Counted from the stretch's first letter, positions 9,119 to 17,675 are shown. The stretch: 64,000 nucleotides of DNA from Limnohabitans kasalickyi (GCA_965234325.1 OZ248418.1:124001-188000); one strand, 5' to 3'. Notes: generated by a model from the letters alone, not told the origin. Numbers and translations: made by a program.

Positions 9119-9462
9119 CAGATGTTTCCTTTGCGCGGCGCATCGACGGCGCCTTTGTCCACGGCGCCATTCACCAAGCCGCGAAAGCCAAACACTTGGC
9201 GATTGCCACTCAGGTCCACCAACTCGACCGTGCGTTGTTGGCCGGGCTCAAAACGTACCGCTGTGCCTGAAGCAATGTTCAAGCGCATGCCGTGTGCAGC
9301 GTCGCGGTCAAAGCGCAAACCCGCGTTGGTTTCAGCAAAGTGGTAATGCGAGCCCACTTGAATGGGGCGGTCACTGGCGTTTTGCACCACGAGGGTGTGC
9401 GTGCGTCGGTCAGGGTTGAGGACGTGTTCGCCCTCGTCAATCAAAAGTTCACCGGGTGTCAT
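9118..9462 (-). CDS. ureB: Urease beta subunit UreB
   Basis: This is the structural beta chain of the (alpha beta gamma)3 urease trimer. The 114-residue protein begins MTPGELLIDEGEHVLN and contains QVGSHYHFAETN and FDRDAAHGMRLNIASGTAVRFEPG, which are invariant UreB segments. Separate ureA, ureB and ureC genes are the normal bacterial arrangement. It is preceded by a small membrane-protein gene 15 bases upstream. Confidence 0.97.
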   Translation of the reverse strand: MTPGELLIDEGEHVLNPDRRTHTLVVQNASDRPIQVGSHYHFAETNAGLRFDRDAAHGMRLNIASGTAVRFEPGQQRTVELVDLSGNRQVFGFRGLVNGAVDKGAVDAPRKGNI

Positions 9463-9477
9463 ACGTGCCTCGCGTGT

Positions 9478-9654
9478 TTATTTGCCGCGACCGGTGAACC
9501 ACCAGACGACCGCTGCGGCGACCGCGATGGACACGAAGCCCCACACATCGGTGGCGTGGTAATGCGAGGCCCCTTCAATGCCGTGGCCTTCGTGGGCGAC
9601 AGCGAGTGAGGGCAAGAAGGGCAGAAGACGAAGACAAGCAGCAAGACGTGACAT
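9478..9654 (-). CDS. Small HupE/UreJ-like membrane protein inside the urease operon
   Basis: The 58-residue product starts MSRLAACLRLLPFLPSLAVA, a signal peptide or first membrane segment. It continues with AHEGHGIEGASHYHATDVWGF and a second hydrophobic stretch SIAVAAAVVWWF, then a short basic tail. The His-rich AHEGH segment resembles the mature start of HupE/UreJ nickel-permease-type proteins, but only this end is present. I prefer ATG 9654, with GGGAAA 11 bases before it, over a TTG at 9681. It lies between ureA and ureB, so a role with nickel or urease assembly is a guess. Confidence 0.65.
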   Translation of the reverse strand: MSRLAACLRLLPFLPSLAVAHEGHGIEGASHYHATDVWGFVSIAVAAAVVWWFTGRGK

Positions 9655-9688
9655 GGTCGGGTTTCCCAAAACGTGAGTCAAAAAAATT

Positions 9689-9991
9689 TCAGAGGATGGG
9701 TTGGTGGACGGTCACCAGCTTGGTGCCGTCGGGGAAGGTGGCTTCAACTTGGATGTCGGGAATCATCTCGGCCACGCCGTCCATCACATCGGCACGGGTC
9801 AGCACGCTGCGGCCGGTGCTCATGAGTTGCGCCACGGTTTTGCCATCGCGGGCACCTTCCATGACTGCAGCGCTGATGAGGGCCACGGCTTCGGGGTAGT
9901 TGAGCTTCAGGCCACGGGCTTGTCGGCGCTCGGCCAACAAGGCGGCTGTGAAGATCAAGAGTTTGTCTTTTTCGCGGGGTGTGAGTTCCAT
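9689..9991 (-). CDS. ureA: Urease gamma subunit UreA
   Basis: This is the smallest structural urease subunit, 100 residues. It begins MELTPREKDKLLIFTAALLAERR and contains LNYPEAVALISAAVMEGARDGKTVAQLM and the C-terminal VTVHQPI, all family-defining. It is the first gene of the leftward ureA-(small membrane gene)-B-C-E-F-G operon; GAGG lies 5 bases before the ATG. It diverges from urtA across a 326-base regulatory gap. Confidence 0.97.
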   Translation of the reverse strand: MELTPREKDKLLIFTAALLAERRQARGLKLNYPEAVALISAAVMEGARDGKTVAQLMSTGRSVLTRADVMDGVAEMIPDIQVEATFPDGTKLVTVHQPIL

Positions 9992-10057
9992 AGTGCCTCA
10001 GAGTATGCAACTTGTGTGCCTTCTCAGTGAACTCAGATGCGTCCATGTTGTGACAAC

Positions 10058-10161
10058 TTTGGTGCACATCCGCCGTCTTGGTGCATGCACCAACGTGCGT
10101 CATCGTGCGTTCTCTGTGTTTATTTTGGTGCGAACTTCTTGGTGTGATCAAAGTTGGTGCG
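10058..10161. promoter_or_regulatory. NtrC-like enhancer region between ureA and urtA
   Basis: The 326-base gap between the ATGs of ureA and urtA carries five copies of TTGGTGC/T (starting at 10059, 10078, 10125, 10139 and 10154), one of them inside the perfect palindrome TTGGTGCATGCACCAA (10078-10093). Against the enterobacterial NtrC 17-mer TGCACC-N5-GGTGCA, the stretch 10069-10085 matches 10 of 12 fixed bases and 10145-10161 matches 8 of 12. These lie about 100-190 bases upstream of the sigma-54 start site predicted for urtA, a normal enhancer distance. The rest of the gap shows nothing else I can name. NtrC binding is inference. Confidence 0.55.
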
Positions 10162-10235
10162 TCCCTTCGTTGCCAAGCTTGTGATGGTTTTGCTTCATAT
10201 AGATGCCTGCTTTGACGTCTAGGCAAAACGCAAGT

Positions 10236-10250
10236 TGGCACAAGCTTTGC
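10236..10250 (+). promoter_or_regulatory. Sigma-54 (RpoN) promoter of urtA
   Basis: TGGCACAAGCTTTGC fits the -24/-12 consensus TGGCAC-N5-TTGC with no mismatch and the exact spacing. Transcription would start near 10262, leaving a leader of about 56 bases before the urtA ATG, which has a good GGAG site. Nitrogen-limitation control by NtrC is the usual use of such promoters before urea transport genes. Confidence 0.75.
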
Positions 10251-10317
10251 GATAGGTCTTGCAAGCGAGTGAATCTCATCCCCGCTGAACGCAACCTAAT
10301 TTTTTGGAGTGAAACCC

Positions 10318-11592
10318 ATGATGAATCGTCGAGGAAACCTCAAGGCCCTGGCCGCAGCTGCAGCGCTGTCGGTTGGATCGTTTGTGATTGCGCCACAGGC
10401 GTTCGCAGCAGACACCATCAAAGTTGGCGTGCTGCACAGCTTGTCGGGCACCATGGCTATTTCTGAAACCGTGTTGAAAGACACCGTGTTGATGGCCATT
10501 GACGAAATCAACGCCAAGGGTGGTGTGCTGGGTAAGAAGCTCGAACCCGTGGTGGTCGACCCTGCATCGAACTGGCCTTTGTTTGCTGAAAAAACCAAGC
10601 AGTTGCTGACCCAAGACAAAGTCTCCGTCATCTTCGGCTGCTGGACCTCGGTGTCTCGCAAGTCCGTGTTGCCAGTGGCTGAAGAGCTCAACGGTTTGTT
10701 GTTCTACCCCGTGCAATACGAAGGCGAAGAACTCAGCAAAAACGTGTTCTACACCGGCGCTGCACCGAACCAACAAGCCATCCCCGCGGTGGACTATTTG
10801 ATGAGCAAAGACGGCGGCGCAGCCAAGCGTTGGGTCTTGTTGGGCACCGACTACGTGTACCCACGCACCACCAACAAAATCTTGCGCGCCTACCTCAAAA
10901 GCAAAGGCGTGAAAGACAGCGACATCGACGAGAAGTACACCCCCTTTGGTCACTCGGATTACCAAACCATCGTGGCTGACATCAAGAAGTTCTCTGCCGG
11001 TGGCAAGACGGCTGTGGTCTCCACAATCAACGGTGACTCCAACGTGCCCTTCTACAAAGAGCTCGGCAACGCAGGCTTGAAAGCCAAAGACGTGCCCGTG
11101 GTTGCTTTCTCGGTCGGTGAAGAAGAGTTGCGCGGTGTGGACACCAAACCTTTGGTCGGTCACTTGGCGGCATGGAACTACTTCATGTCCATCAAGAACC
11201 CCACCAACGATGAGTTCATCAAGAAGTGGTCTGCTTACGCCAAGGCCAAGAACATCGCCGGTCACAAGGACAAGCCTTTGACCAACGACCCGATGGAAGC
11301 CACCTACATCGGCGTGAACATGTGGAAGCAGGCGGTGGAGAAAGCCAAGTCCACCGACGTCGACAAAGTCATCGCAGCCATGGCAGGCCAAACCTTCCAA
11401 GCGCCAAGCGGCATCACCTCAAAGATGGACGAGAAAAACCACCACTTGCACAAGTCGGTGTTCATTGGCGAGATCAAGGCTGACGGCCAGTTCAACGTGG
11501 TCTGGAAGACCCCCGGTCCTGTGAAAGCCAAGCCATGGAGCCCGTTCATCGAAGGCAACGACAAGAAGCCCGATGAGCCTGTGAAGAAGTAA
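10318..11592 (+). CDS. urtA: Urea ABC transporter substrate-binding protein UrtA
   Basis: This is the periplasmic urea-binding protein of the high-affinity UrtABCDE importer. The 424-residue precursor has a signal peptide ending near PQAFA-ADTIKVGVLHSLSG. The mature part is a branched-chain amino acid-type periplasmic fold with the UrtA segments FGCWTSVSRKSVLPV, GLLFYPVQYEGEE and LLGTDYVYPRTTNKI. I chose ATG 10318 (GGAG 8 bases before) over a GTG nine bases earlier that would overlap that ribosome site. It is first in the urt operon under the sigma-54 promoter. Confidence 0.96.
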   Translation: MMNRRGNLKALAAAAALSVGSFVIAPQAFAADTIKVGVLHSLSGTMAISETVLKDTVLMAIDEINAKGGVLGKKLEPVVVDPASNWPLFAEKTKQLLTQDKVSVIFGCWTSVSRKSVLPVAEELNGLLFYPVQYEGEELSKNVFYTGAAPNQQAIPAVDYLMSKDGGAAKRWVLLGTDYVYPRTTNKILRAYLKSKGVKDSDIDEKYTPFGHSDYQTIVADIKKFSAGGKTAVVSTINGDSNVPFYKELGNAGLKAKDVPVVAFSVGEEELRGVDTKPLVGHLAAWNYFMSIKNPTNDEFIKKWSAYAKAKNIAGHKDKPLTNDPMEATYIGVNMWKQAVEKAKSTDVDKVIAAMAGQTFQAPSGITSKMDEKNHHLHKSVFIGEIKADGQFNVVWKTPGPVKAKPWSPFIEGNDKKPDEPVKK

Positions 11593-11616
11593 ACCCTCTC
11601 CAAGGGATGAACTTGT

Positions 11617-11647
11617 GGGAGGGCTGGTGCCCTCCCTTTTTCTTTTT
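11617..11647 (+). terminator. Intercistronic terminator/attenuator between urtA and urtB
   Basis: GGGAGGGC-TGGT-GCCCTCCC is a perfect 8-bp GC-rich hairpin followed at once by TTTTTCTTTTT, a textbook intrinsic terminator. It stands after the urtA stop and before the urtB ATG (11657) in an operon that must continue. Partial termination would make much more binding protein than permease, and the hairpin would also shield the urtA 3' end from decay. Confidence 0.85.
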
Positions 11648-11656
11648 GGAACCTCG

Positions 11657-13249
11657 ATGACCCGAATTTCTTCTTTCTCTTTGGCGGCCCTCACCTTGAG
11701 CTCTGCCGCGTTGTTTGCCTCCTCAGCCATGGCGCTGACCACAGAGCAAACCCGCGCCTTGACGCTCGGTGACACCGATGCCCGCATCACCGCGCTGCAA
11801 CAAGCGCTGGCATCGCCGGACGAAAAAACTGCAGCCTTCATGCAAGCCATGGCCGACGATGCTGTCAAAGTCAACGGCACACAGGTGCTGATCGTGCGCG
11901 ATGGCAAAGCGTCAGACCCTGTGACGGGCGAAGCGCAAGCGCTGCCCGAGGCAACAGAAGACGTGATCAACAACAACCGCATGCGCGGCGAGATTGACGC
12001 CGCTTTGGCCGCGTTGCAATTGCTCAGCCCCGATGCCGCCTTGCGACTGGCCGCCACCAAAGCCATGTTGAAAGAACCCGACCCGACCAAGCTGGCCATG
12101 CTGGACAAAGCGTTGGCCGATGAACAAAACGCAGGCGTCAAAACCCAAATGCTGCTGGCCCGAGCCGCCGTGATGCTCAACAGCACGTACGCGAAGGAGC
12201 GCTTGGCCGCTGCCAAAGCCTTGGCCGACAGCCAAACTCCCGATACCCAACTCTTGCTTAACCAACGCTTGAGCGAAGAGCAAGACAAGCAAGTGCGCAG
12301 CCAATTGGAGGCCTCGCTCAGCACCATCCAAGCTGCGCTCAACTGGGGCGAAAAGCTGGGGGCCTTGTTCACCGGCATCAGCTTGGGGTCTATTCTTTTG
12401 CTGGTGGCCTTGGGCCTCGCCATCACCTACGGGTTGATGGGCGTGATCAACATGGCACACGGCGAATTGATGATGATTGGTGCCTATGCCACCTACGTGG
12501 TGCAAGGCCTGTTCCGCCAGTACTTGCCTGGCATGTTTGACGCGTATTTGTTGGTGGCTGTGCCTGCCTCGTTCTTAGCCGCAGCCTTGGTGGGCGCGGT
12601 GTTGGAGCGCTTGGTCTTGCGCCACTTGTATGGCCGACCTTTAGAGACCTTGCTCGCCACATGGGGCATCAGCTTGGTGTTGATGCAAGGTGTGCGCAGC
12701 GTGTTTGGTGCGCAAAACGTGGGTGTTGAGAACCCCTCGTGGATGAGCGGCGGCGTGCAGCTTTTGGCCAATTTGTCGCTGCCCTACAACCGCTTGGTCA
12801 TCATCGGTTTTGCGCTGTTTGTGTTGGTGGGCATGACGCTGTTGATCAGCAAAACGCGGTTGGGTTTGTTTGTGCGCGGCGTCACCCAAAACCGCCCCAT
12901 GGCGTCTGCCTTGGGGGTGAACACAGCGCGCATTGACACCTACGCGTTTTCGTTGGGTTGCGGCATTGCAGGCTTGGCCGGTTGTGCCTTGAGTCAGATT
13001 GGCAACGTGGGTCCTGACTTGGGGCAGAACTACATCGTGGACGCCTTCATGGTGGTTGTGCTGGGTGGCGTGGGCCAACTCGCAGGCACGGTGTATGCCG
13101 CCATGGGCTTGGGGCTGATGAACAAATTGCTCGAAGGCGTGGCGGGCGCTGTGCTGGCCAAGATTGCCGTGTTGGTTTTCATCATTGTGTTCATCCAAAA
13201 ACGCCCACAAGGTTTGTTTGCGATGAAGGGCCGAAGTGCCGAGGCTTGA
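11657..13249 (+). CDS. urtB: Urea ABC transporter permease UrtB
   Basis: This is the first membrane subunit of the urea importer. At 530 residues it has the long UrtB-specific N-terminal extension: a signal-like segment, then about 200 helical residues outside the membrane (LTLGDTDARITALQQALASP onward). The LivH-type permease domain of many membrane helices follows, with YGLMGVINMAHGELMMIGAYATY and VVVLGGVGQLAGT. The start is the ATG giving MTRISSFSLAAL. It follows the intercistronic hairpin and is nearly contiguous with urtC. Confidence 0.95.
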   Translation: MTRISSFSLAALTLSSAALFASSAMALTTEQTRALTLGDTDARITALQQALASPDEKTAAFMQAMADDAVKVNGTQVLIVRDGKASDPVTGEAQALPEATEDVINNNRMRGEIDAALAALQLLSPDAALRLAATKAMLKEPDPTKLAMLDKALADEQNAGVKTQMLLARAAVMLNSTYAKERLAAAKALADSQTPDTQLLLNQRLSEEQDKQVRSQLEASLSTIQAALNWGEKLGALFTGISLGSILLLVALGLAITYGLMGVINMAHGELMMIGAYATYVVQGLFRQYLPGMFDAYLLVAVPASFLAAALVGAVLERLVLRHLYGRPLETLLATWGISLVLMQGVRSVFGAQNVGVENPSWMSGGVQLLANLSLPYNRLVIIGFALFVLVGMTLLISKTRLGLFVRGVTQNRPMASALGVNTARIDTYAFSLGCGIAGLAGCALSQIGNVGPDLGQNYIVDAFMVVVLGGVGQLAGTVYAAMGLGLMNKLLEGVAGAVLAKIAVLVFIIVFIQKRPQGLFAMKGRSAEA

Positions 13250-13250
13250 T

Positions 13251-14393
13251 ATGCACACAACAACAACGACCATGACTTCTGCGATGCAACTCCCTGAACC
13301 TTCTCCTTTGATGAGTCGCCGTGCTTGGGTGGCTTTTTTAGCGGCCCTCATCACGCTGTGCGCGGTGGTGCCTGTGCTCAACCTGTGGGTGCCCGAGGGC
13401 AGCCTGTTCCACATGAGCGACTATGCCGTGGGCTTGGTCGGCAAGATCATGTGTTACGCCATCTGCGCCTTGGCGATGGACTTGATTTGGGGCTACACCG
13501 GCATCTTGTCGCTGGGCCACGGCTTGTTCTTTGCCTTGGGCGGCTATGTGATGGGCATGTACCTCATGCGCCAGATCGGCACCGACGGCAACTACAAAAG
13601 CAACTTGCCCGACTTCATGGTCTTTCTCGACTGGAAAACCTTGCCATGGCATTGGACCTTCAGTGACAGCTTCATCGCCACCTTGCTGCTGATCGTGTTG
13701 GTGCCCGGTGTGCTGGCTTGGGTGTTTGGCTACTTTGCTTTTCGCTCGCGCATCAAAGGCGTGTACTTCTCCATCATCACGCAGGCGTTGACCTTTGCCG
13801 CCATGCTGCTGTTCTTTCGCAACGAAACAGGCTTTGGTGGCAACAACGGCTTCACCGATTTCAAGCGTATCTTGGACTTGCCCATTGCCACCCCCACCAT
13901 GCGCATGACCTTGTTTGTCATGACCAGTGCCACCTTGCTGGGTTGCTATGTGTTTGCCCGCTGGTTGGTGCAAAGCAAGTTTGGCCGCGTGTTGCAAGCC
14001 ATTCGCGACGCCGAAAGCCGTGTGATGTTCTCAGGCTATTCACCCTTGCCTTACAAGTTGACCATTTGGGTGATCTCGGCGGTGATGTGCGGCATTGCGG
14101 GCGCGTTGTATGTGCCGCAAGTGGGCATCATCAACCCCAGCGAAATGAGCACAGGCAACTCGATTGAGATTGCCGTGTGGGCAGCGGTGGGCGGGCGTGC
14201 CTCGTTGATTGGCCCCATCGTGGGCGCCTTTTTGGTCAACGGCATGAAAAGCTGGTTGACCGTGACGGCCCCTGAGTTTTGGCTGTATTTCTTGGGTGCG
14301 CTGTTCATTGGTGTCACGCTTTACATGCCGCACGGTGTGGTGGGCTTGGTCCAAAAACTGAGTGCCAAGAAACAGGCAGGAGAAAAAGCATGA
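13251..14393 (+). CDS. urtC: Urea ABC transporter permease UrtC
   Basis: This is the second, LivM-type membrane subunit (380 residues). Recognisable parts are ALAMDLIWGYTGILSLGHGLFFALGGY, RSRIKGVYFSIITQALT, and the cytoplasmic coupling helix VLQAIRDAESRVMFSGY. The ATG lies one base after the urtB stop. The stop overlaps the urtD start (ATGA), so B, C and D are translationally coupled. Confidence 0.95.
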   Translation: MHTTTTTMTSAMQLPEPSPLMSRRAWVAFLAALITLCAVVPVLNLWVPEGSLFHMSDYAVGLVGKIMCYAICALAMDLIWGYTGILSLGHGLFFALGGYVMGMYLMRQIGTDGNYKSNLPDFMVFLDWKTLPWHWTFSDSFIATLLLIVLVPGVLAWVFGYFAFRSRIKGVYFSIITQALTFAAMLLFFRNETGFGGNNGFTDFKRILDLPIATPTMRMTLFVMTSATLLGCYVFARWLVQSKFGRVLQAIRDAESRVMFSGYSPLPYKLTIWVISAVMCGIAGALYVPQVGIINPSEMSTGNSIEIAVWAAVGGRASLIGPIVGAFLVNGMKSWLTVTAPEFWLYFLGALFIGVTLYMPHGVVGLVQKLSAKKQAGEKA

Positions 14394-15262
14394 CCCCCGA
14401 TCTGTTTGAACAAGGTGCTGAGCGCTTGGCCACACACCAAGCCCGCGTGGTGGCCGAGGTGACCTCCGGCGACCGAAATGCCAGCTTTGGCCGCATTCAC
14501 GAGGCCGGCGCGTTGGATGTGACCCACGGCCGCATCTTGTACTTGGAAGACGTGCATGTGAGCTTCGACGGTTTCAAGGCCATCAACGGTTTATCGTTGG
14601 ATATTGCGCCTGGCGAGTTGCGCTGCATCATTGGCCCCAACGGCGCGGGCAAGACCACGATGATGGACATCATCACCGGCAAAACCAAACCCGACTCGGG
14701 CCAAGTGTTCTTCGGCAGCACCATCGATTTGCTGCGCCACAACGAACCCGAAATTGCGCAACTGGGCATTGGGCGTAAGTTCCAGAAGCCCACCGTGTTT
14801 GAGCAGTTGAGCGTGTTTGAGAACTTAGAGCTGGCCTTGAAAACCCACAAAGGTGTAGCGGCTTCGATGTTTTTCAAACTCAACGGCACACAACGCGACC
14901 GTCTGGGCGAGGTGCTGAAAACGATCCACCTTGAAGACAGCGTGAGCCGCCAAGCGGGCAACCTCAGCCACGGTCAAAAGCAATGGTTGGAGATTGGCAT
15001 GCTGCTCATGCAAGACCCCAAGCTCTTGCTGTTGGACGAACCCGTGGCCGGCATGACCGACTACGAGACTGAGCGTACCGCCGAGTTGTTTTTGGCGCTG
15101 AAGGGCAAGCACTCGCTGATGGTGGTCGAGCATGACATGAGCTTCATCAACACGATTTCTGACATCGTCACCGTGTTGTGCGATGGCTCGGTGCTGGCGC
15201 AAGGTACGCTGCCGCAGGTGCAAGCCGACGAGCGCGTGATTGAGGTGTATTTGGGGCGCTGA
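14390..15262 (+). CDS. urtD: Urea ABC transporter ATPase UrtD
   Basis: This is a LivG-type ATPase of the urea importer, 290 residues. It has about 45 extra residues before the domain starts at ILYLEDVHVSFDGFKAI. Walker A is GPNGAGKTT, the signature is LSHGQKQWLEIGMLL, and Walker B is LLLLDEPVAGMTD, with the switch histidine in VVEHDM. A signature with SHGQ instead of SGGQ is normal for UrtD. Confidence 0.95.
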   Translation: MTPDLFEQGAERLATHQARVVAEVTSGDRNASFGRIHEAGALDVTHGRILYLEDVHVSFDGFKAINGLSLDIAPGELRCIIGPNGAGKTTMMDIITGKTKPDSGQVFFGSTIDLLRHNEPEIAQLGIGRKFQKPTVFEQLSVFENLELALKTHKGVAASMFFKLNGTQRDRLGEVLKTIHLEDSVSRQAGNLSHGQKQWLEIGMLLMQDPKLLLLDEPVAGMTDYETERTAELFLALKGKHSLMVVEHDMSFINTISDIVTVLCDGSVLAQGTLPQVQADERVIEVYLGR

Positions 15263-15305
15263 AGTGCCACCCCAAGTCCATCAGCCCAAGAACGAGACAC
15301 ACACC

Positions 15306-16004
15306 ATGCCCCTCTTAGACGTCAAAAATATCAACCAGTACTACGGCGGTTCGCACATTTTGCGTGACGTCAGTTTCACCGCCGAGCTAGGCAAGATCAC
15401 CGTGCTTTTGGGGCGCAATGGCGTGGGTAAAACCTCGCTGCTGAAGTCGCTCATGGGGGCGGTGCCCATTCGCAGCGGCAGCATCACCTTCGATGGCCAT
15501 GCGATTGAGCGCCACGCGCCTTACGAGCGTGCGCGTGCAGGCATTGGCTATGTGCCGCAAGGTCGCGAGATCTTTGCGCGCTTGACGGTGGAAGACAACT
15601 TGCGCATGGGCTTGGCCACGCAACCGGTAGGCACTGACATACCTGCTGAGTTGTACGAGCTGTTCCCGGTGCTCCAACAAATGCTGCATCGCCGCGGTGG
15701 CGATTTGTCGGGCGGGCAGCAGCAGCAATTGGCCATCGCACGCGCGCTGGCGTCTGGCCCCAAACTTTTGGTGTTGGATGAGCCCACTGAGGGCATTCAG
15801 CCCAGCATCATCAAAGACATTGGCCGCGTGATTCGGATGTTGGCCAACCGCGGCGACATGGCCATTGTGTTGTGTGAGCAGTACTACGACTTTGCCGAAG
15901 AACTGGCCGACGACTACTTGGTGATGGAGCGCGGCGAGGTAATTGCGCGGGGCCCTGGCTCAGAAATGCAAGCCAAGAACGTGCGCCAATTGGTGGCGAT
16001 TTAA
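15306..16004 (+). CDS. urtE: Urea ABC transporter ATPase UrtE
   Basis: This is the second, LivF-type ATPase (232 residues). It starts MPLLDVKNINQYYGGSHILRDV. Walker A is GRNGVGKTS, the signature is LSGGQQQQLAIARAL, and Walker B is LLVLDEPTEGIQPSII. It ends the rightward urt operon two bases before the stop of the convergent ureD, with no visible terminator between them. Confidence 0.95.
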   Translation: MPLLDVKNINQYYGGSHILRDVSFTAELGKITVLLGRNGVGKTSLLKSLMGAVPIRSGSITFDGHAIERHAPYERARAGIGYVPQGREIFARLTVEDNLRMGLATQPVGTDIPAELYELFPVLQQMLHRRGGDLSGGQQQQLAIARALASGPKLLVLDEPTEGIQPSIIKDIGRVIRMLANRGDMAIVLCEQYYDFAEELADDYLVMERGEVIARGPGSEMQAKNVRQLVAI

Positions 16005-16006
16005 GG

Positions 16007-16876
16007 TCACATCGCCCAAATGCGTGGCGGCTGATCGCCCATAGCCCACAAGCCTTTGCGCCATGCTGCCCACACGCTGCGCAACAGCGTTTGTGCAGGC
16101 TCCACCAAGGGTGAGAGCGTGCGCAGCACGATCACACGAGGGTGCGGTGAGGTCACGCCTGCATGCAGGCCTGCAGGGGCCTGTTCGGTGAACTCACGCG
16201 CAAGTGCCAAGGCCAAGTCACGACGCTCGCGTGGCAGGTCGGCACCACAAGCAAACACCAAGGTAGCGAGGCAACGTGCGCCCGCCAGCCCTAGCGGGCC
16301 GTTCAGCAGGCGCTCGTCTTGTGCATCGATCAAGCCGCGTTCCAACCAAACGCCAGAAATTTCTAGGTGCTGTTGCAGCTGACCGCGTTCAAACGGTAAG
16401 TCGGCGTTGGGAAGGCCCAAAGCTGTGATGTCCCATGCCATCAACTCTGCCGTGGGCGCGAGGTCAAACACAGCCTGGTTGAGGCCGTGGCAGCCGTTGT
16501 AGGCGATGGTTTCCAGTGGCAGCCATTCCAAGCGGGTGTGTTCGCCCAAGGTGGCGTGTACCTTTTGCGTGGCTAAGCCGCTCTCGCTTCGGTAGAACCG
16601 CGTAGCACCAGGTGTGGTCACCAAGCCATGTGCGGCGTGTGCGAGGGTGACTTTGATGTCTAGTACATCGCCGCCGACCAAGCCACTGGGCGGGTGCACC
16701 AACACGTTGTGGCACACCGCATCGCCTTCGGGGTAGAGGCTTTGCAAGATGCGCAGTGGGCCTTGGTGCTCAAAGCGGGCCACTGTGCGGGAGCCTTGTT
16801 TGGCGTAATCCAAGGCCAGTTTGGCGTGCCAGCCCGTATGAGAGTGCATAGGTTGATCTTGATGACCCTTTGACAT
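16007..16876 (-). CDS. ureD: Urease accessory protein UreD
   Basis: UreD is the scaffold that binds apo-urease and recruits UreF and UreG for nickel insertion. The 289-residue protein shows HNVLVHPPSGLVGGDVLDI, TTPGATRFYRS and LEWLPLETIAYNGC, all UreD hallmarks. It is not next to the other ure genes: the rightward urtABCDE operon separates it from ureA by about 6 kb, and it reads toward urtE. The ribosome site before ATG 16876 is weak; a second ATG ten codons in is possible. It is 31 bases downstream of the NMT1-type permease and may share that transcript's upstream region. Confidence 0.95.
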   Translation of the reverse strand: MSKGHQDQPMHSHTGWHAKLALDYAKQGSRTVARFEHQGPLRILQSLYPEGDAVCHNVLVHPPSGLVGGDVLDIKVTLAHAAHGLVTTPGATRFYRSESGLATQKVHATLGEHTRLEWLPLETIAYNGCHGLNQAVFDLAPTAELMAWDITALGLPNADLPFERGQLQQHLEISGVWLERGLIDAQDERLLNGPLGLAGARCLATLVFACGADLPRERRDLALALAREFTEQAPAGLHAGVTSPHPRVIVLRTLSPLVEPAQTLLRSVWAAWRKGLWAMGDQPPRIWAM

Positions 16877-16907
16877 CCACTTGCGCGCATGTCAAAGGAA
16901 TCGATCA

Positions 16908-17675
16908 TTAGTGATCTTGCGACCCGCGGTGTGCCCATCCCGTGGTGTGCTTTTCGATGTAGCTGAACAGCTCATACATCACCATGGCCATGGCACCCAC
17001 CACCACCAAGCCGGCAAAAGCCAAGCCCATTTGCATGGCAGACCCTGCAGAAATCAGCAAGTAGCCGATGCCTTCGTTGGCGGCCGTCATTTCAGAGACG
17101 GTGGTGCCAACAAACGCCAAGGTGATCGCTACTTTGAGGGAACCATAAAAATAAGGCATGGAGCGCGGCAGGCCCACTTTGATCAACACGTCCCAGCGTT
17201 TGGCGCCCAAGACGCGCAGCACGTCTTCGAGCTCAGGCTCTAAGGTGGCCAAGCCGGTGGCGATGTTCACCATGATTGGGAAGAAGCTGATCAAGAACGC
17301 AGTCAAGATGGCAGGGCCCACGCCAATGCCAAACCAGACCACCAAAATGGGCACAAAGGCCGCTTTCGGCAGGGCGTTGAAGCCGGTCATTAGCGGGTAC
17401 ACGGCGGCATAGGCCAAGCGTGAGCTGCCAATCACAAAGCCCAACATCACGCCCACGACGATGGCAATGCCAAACCCCACCATGGTCACCCAGAAGGTGC
17501 GCCAAGCATGGCCGGCGATGACCTCTCGGAACTCCACCATTTGCTGCCAAATGCGCAGGGGCGAAGGGAAGATGAATTCAGACACATTGAAGAACGAGCA
17601 CAAGGCTTGCCAAATCAGCAAAGTGCCCACGAGCAAGCCCCAAGGCGCCCAAGTTTCGAGTTGTTTTTGAGTCAT
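16908..17675 (-). CDS. NMT1/THI5-type ABC importer, permease
   Basis: This is a 255-residue inner-membrane permease of the SsuC/TauC/NrtB group with about six membrane helices. The EAA-loop region reads EPELEDVLRVLGAKRWDVLIKVGLPRSMPYF. It follows the ATPase gene by 15 bases in the leftward operon SBP-ATPase-permease. Homologs carry nitrate, sulfonates, taurine or pyrimidine precursors. The regulatory site upstream of the operon, shared with purine genes, suggests a purine-related substrate, which is inference. Confidence 0.85.
   Translation of the reverse strand: MTQKQLETWAPWGLLVGTLLIWQALCSFFNVSEFIFPSPLRIWQQMVEFREVIAGHAWRTFWVTMVGFGIAIVVGVMLGFVIGSSRLAYAAVYPLMTGFNALPKAAFVPILVVWFGIGVGPAILTAFLISFFPIMVNIATGLATLEPELEDVLRVLGAKRWDVLIKVGLPRSMPYFYGSLKVAITLAFVGTTVSEMTAANEGIGYLLISAGSAMQMGLAFAGLVVVGAMAMVMYELFSYIEKHTTGWAHRGSQDH

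Noticed and set aside
10007..10021. A sigma-54-like AGGCAC-N5-TTGC on the minus strand before ureA
   Set aside because: Its start site would fall near 9995, after the GAGG ribosome site of ureA, leaving a leader of only a few bases. Probably chance; the ureA promoter remains unidentified.
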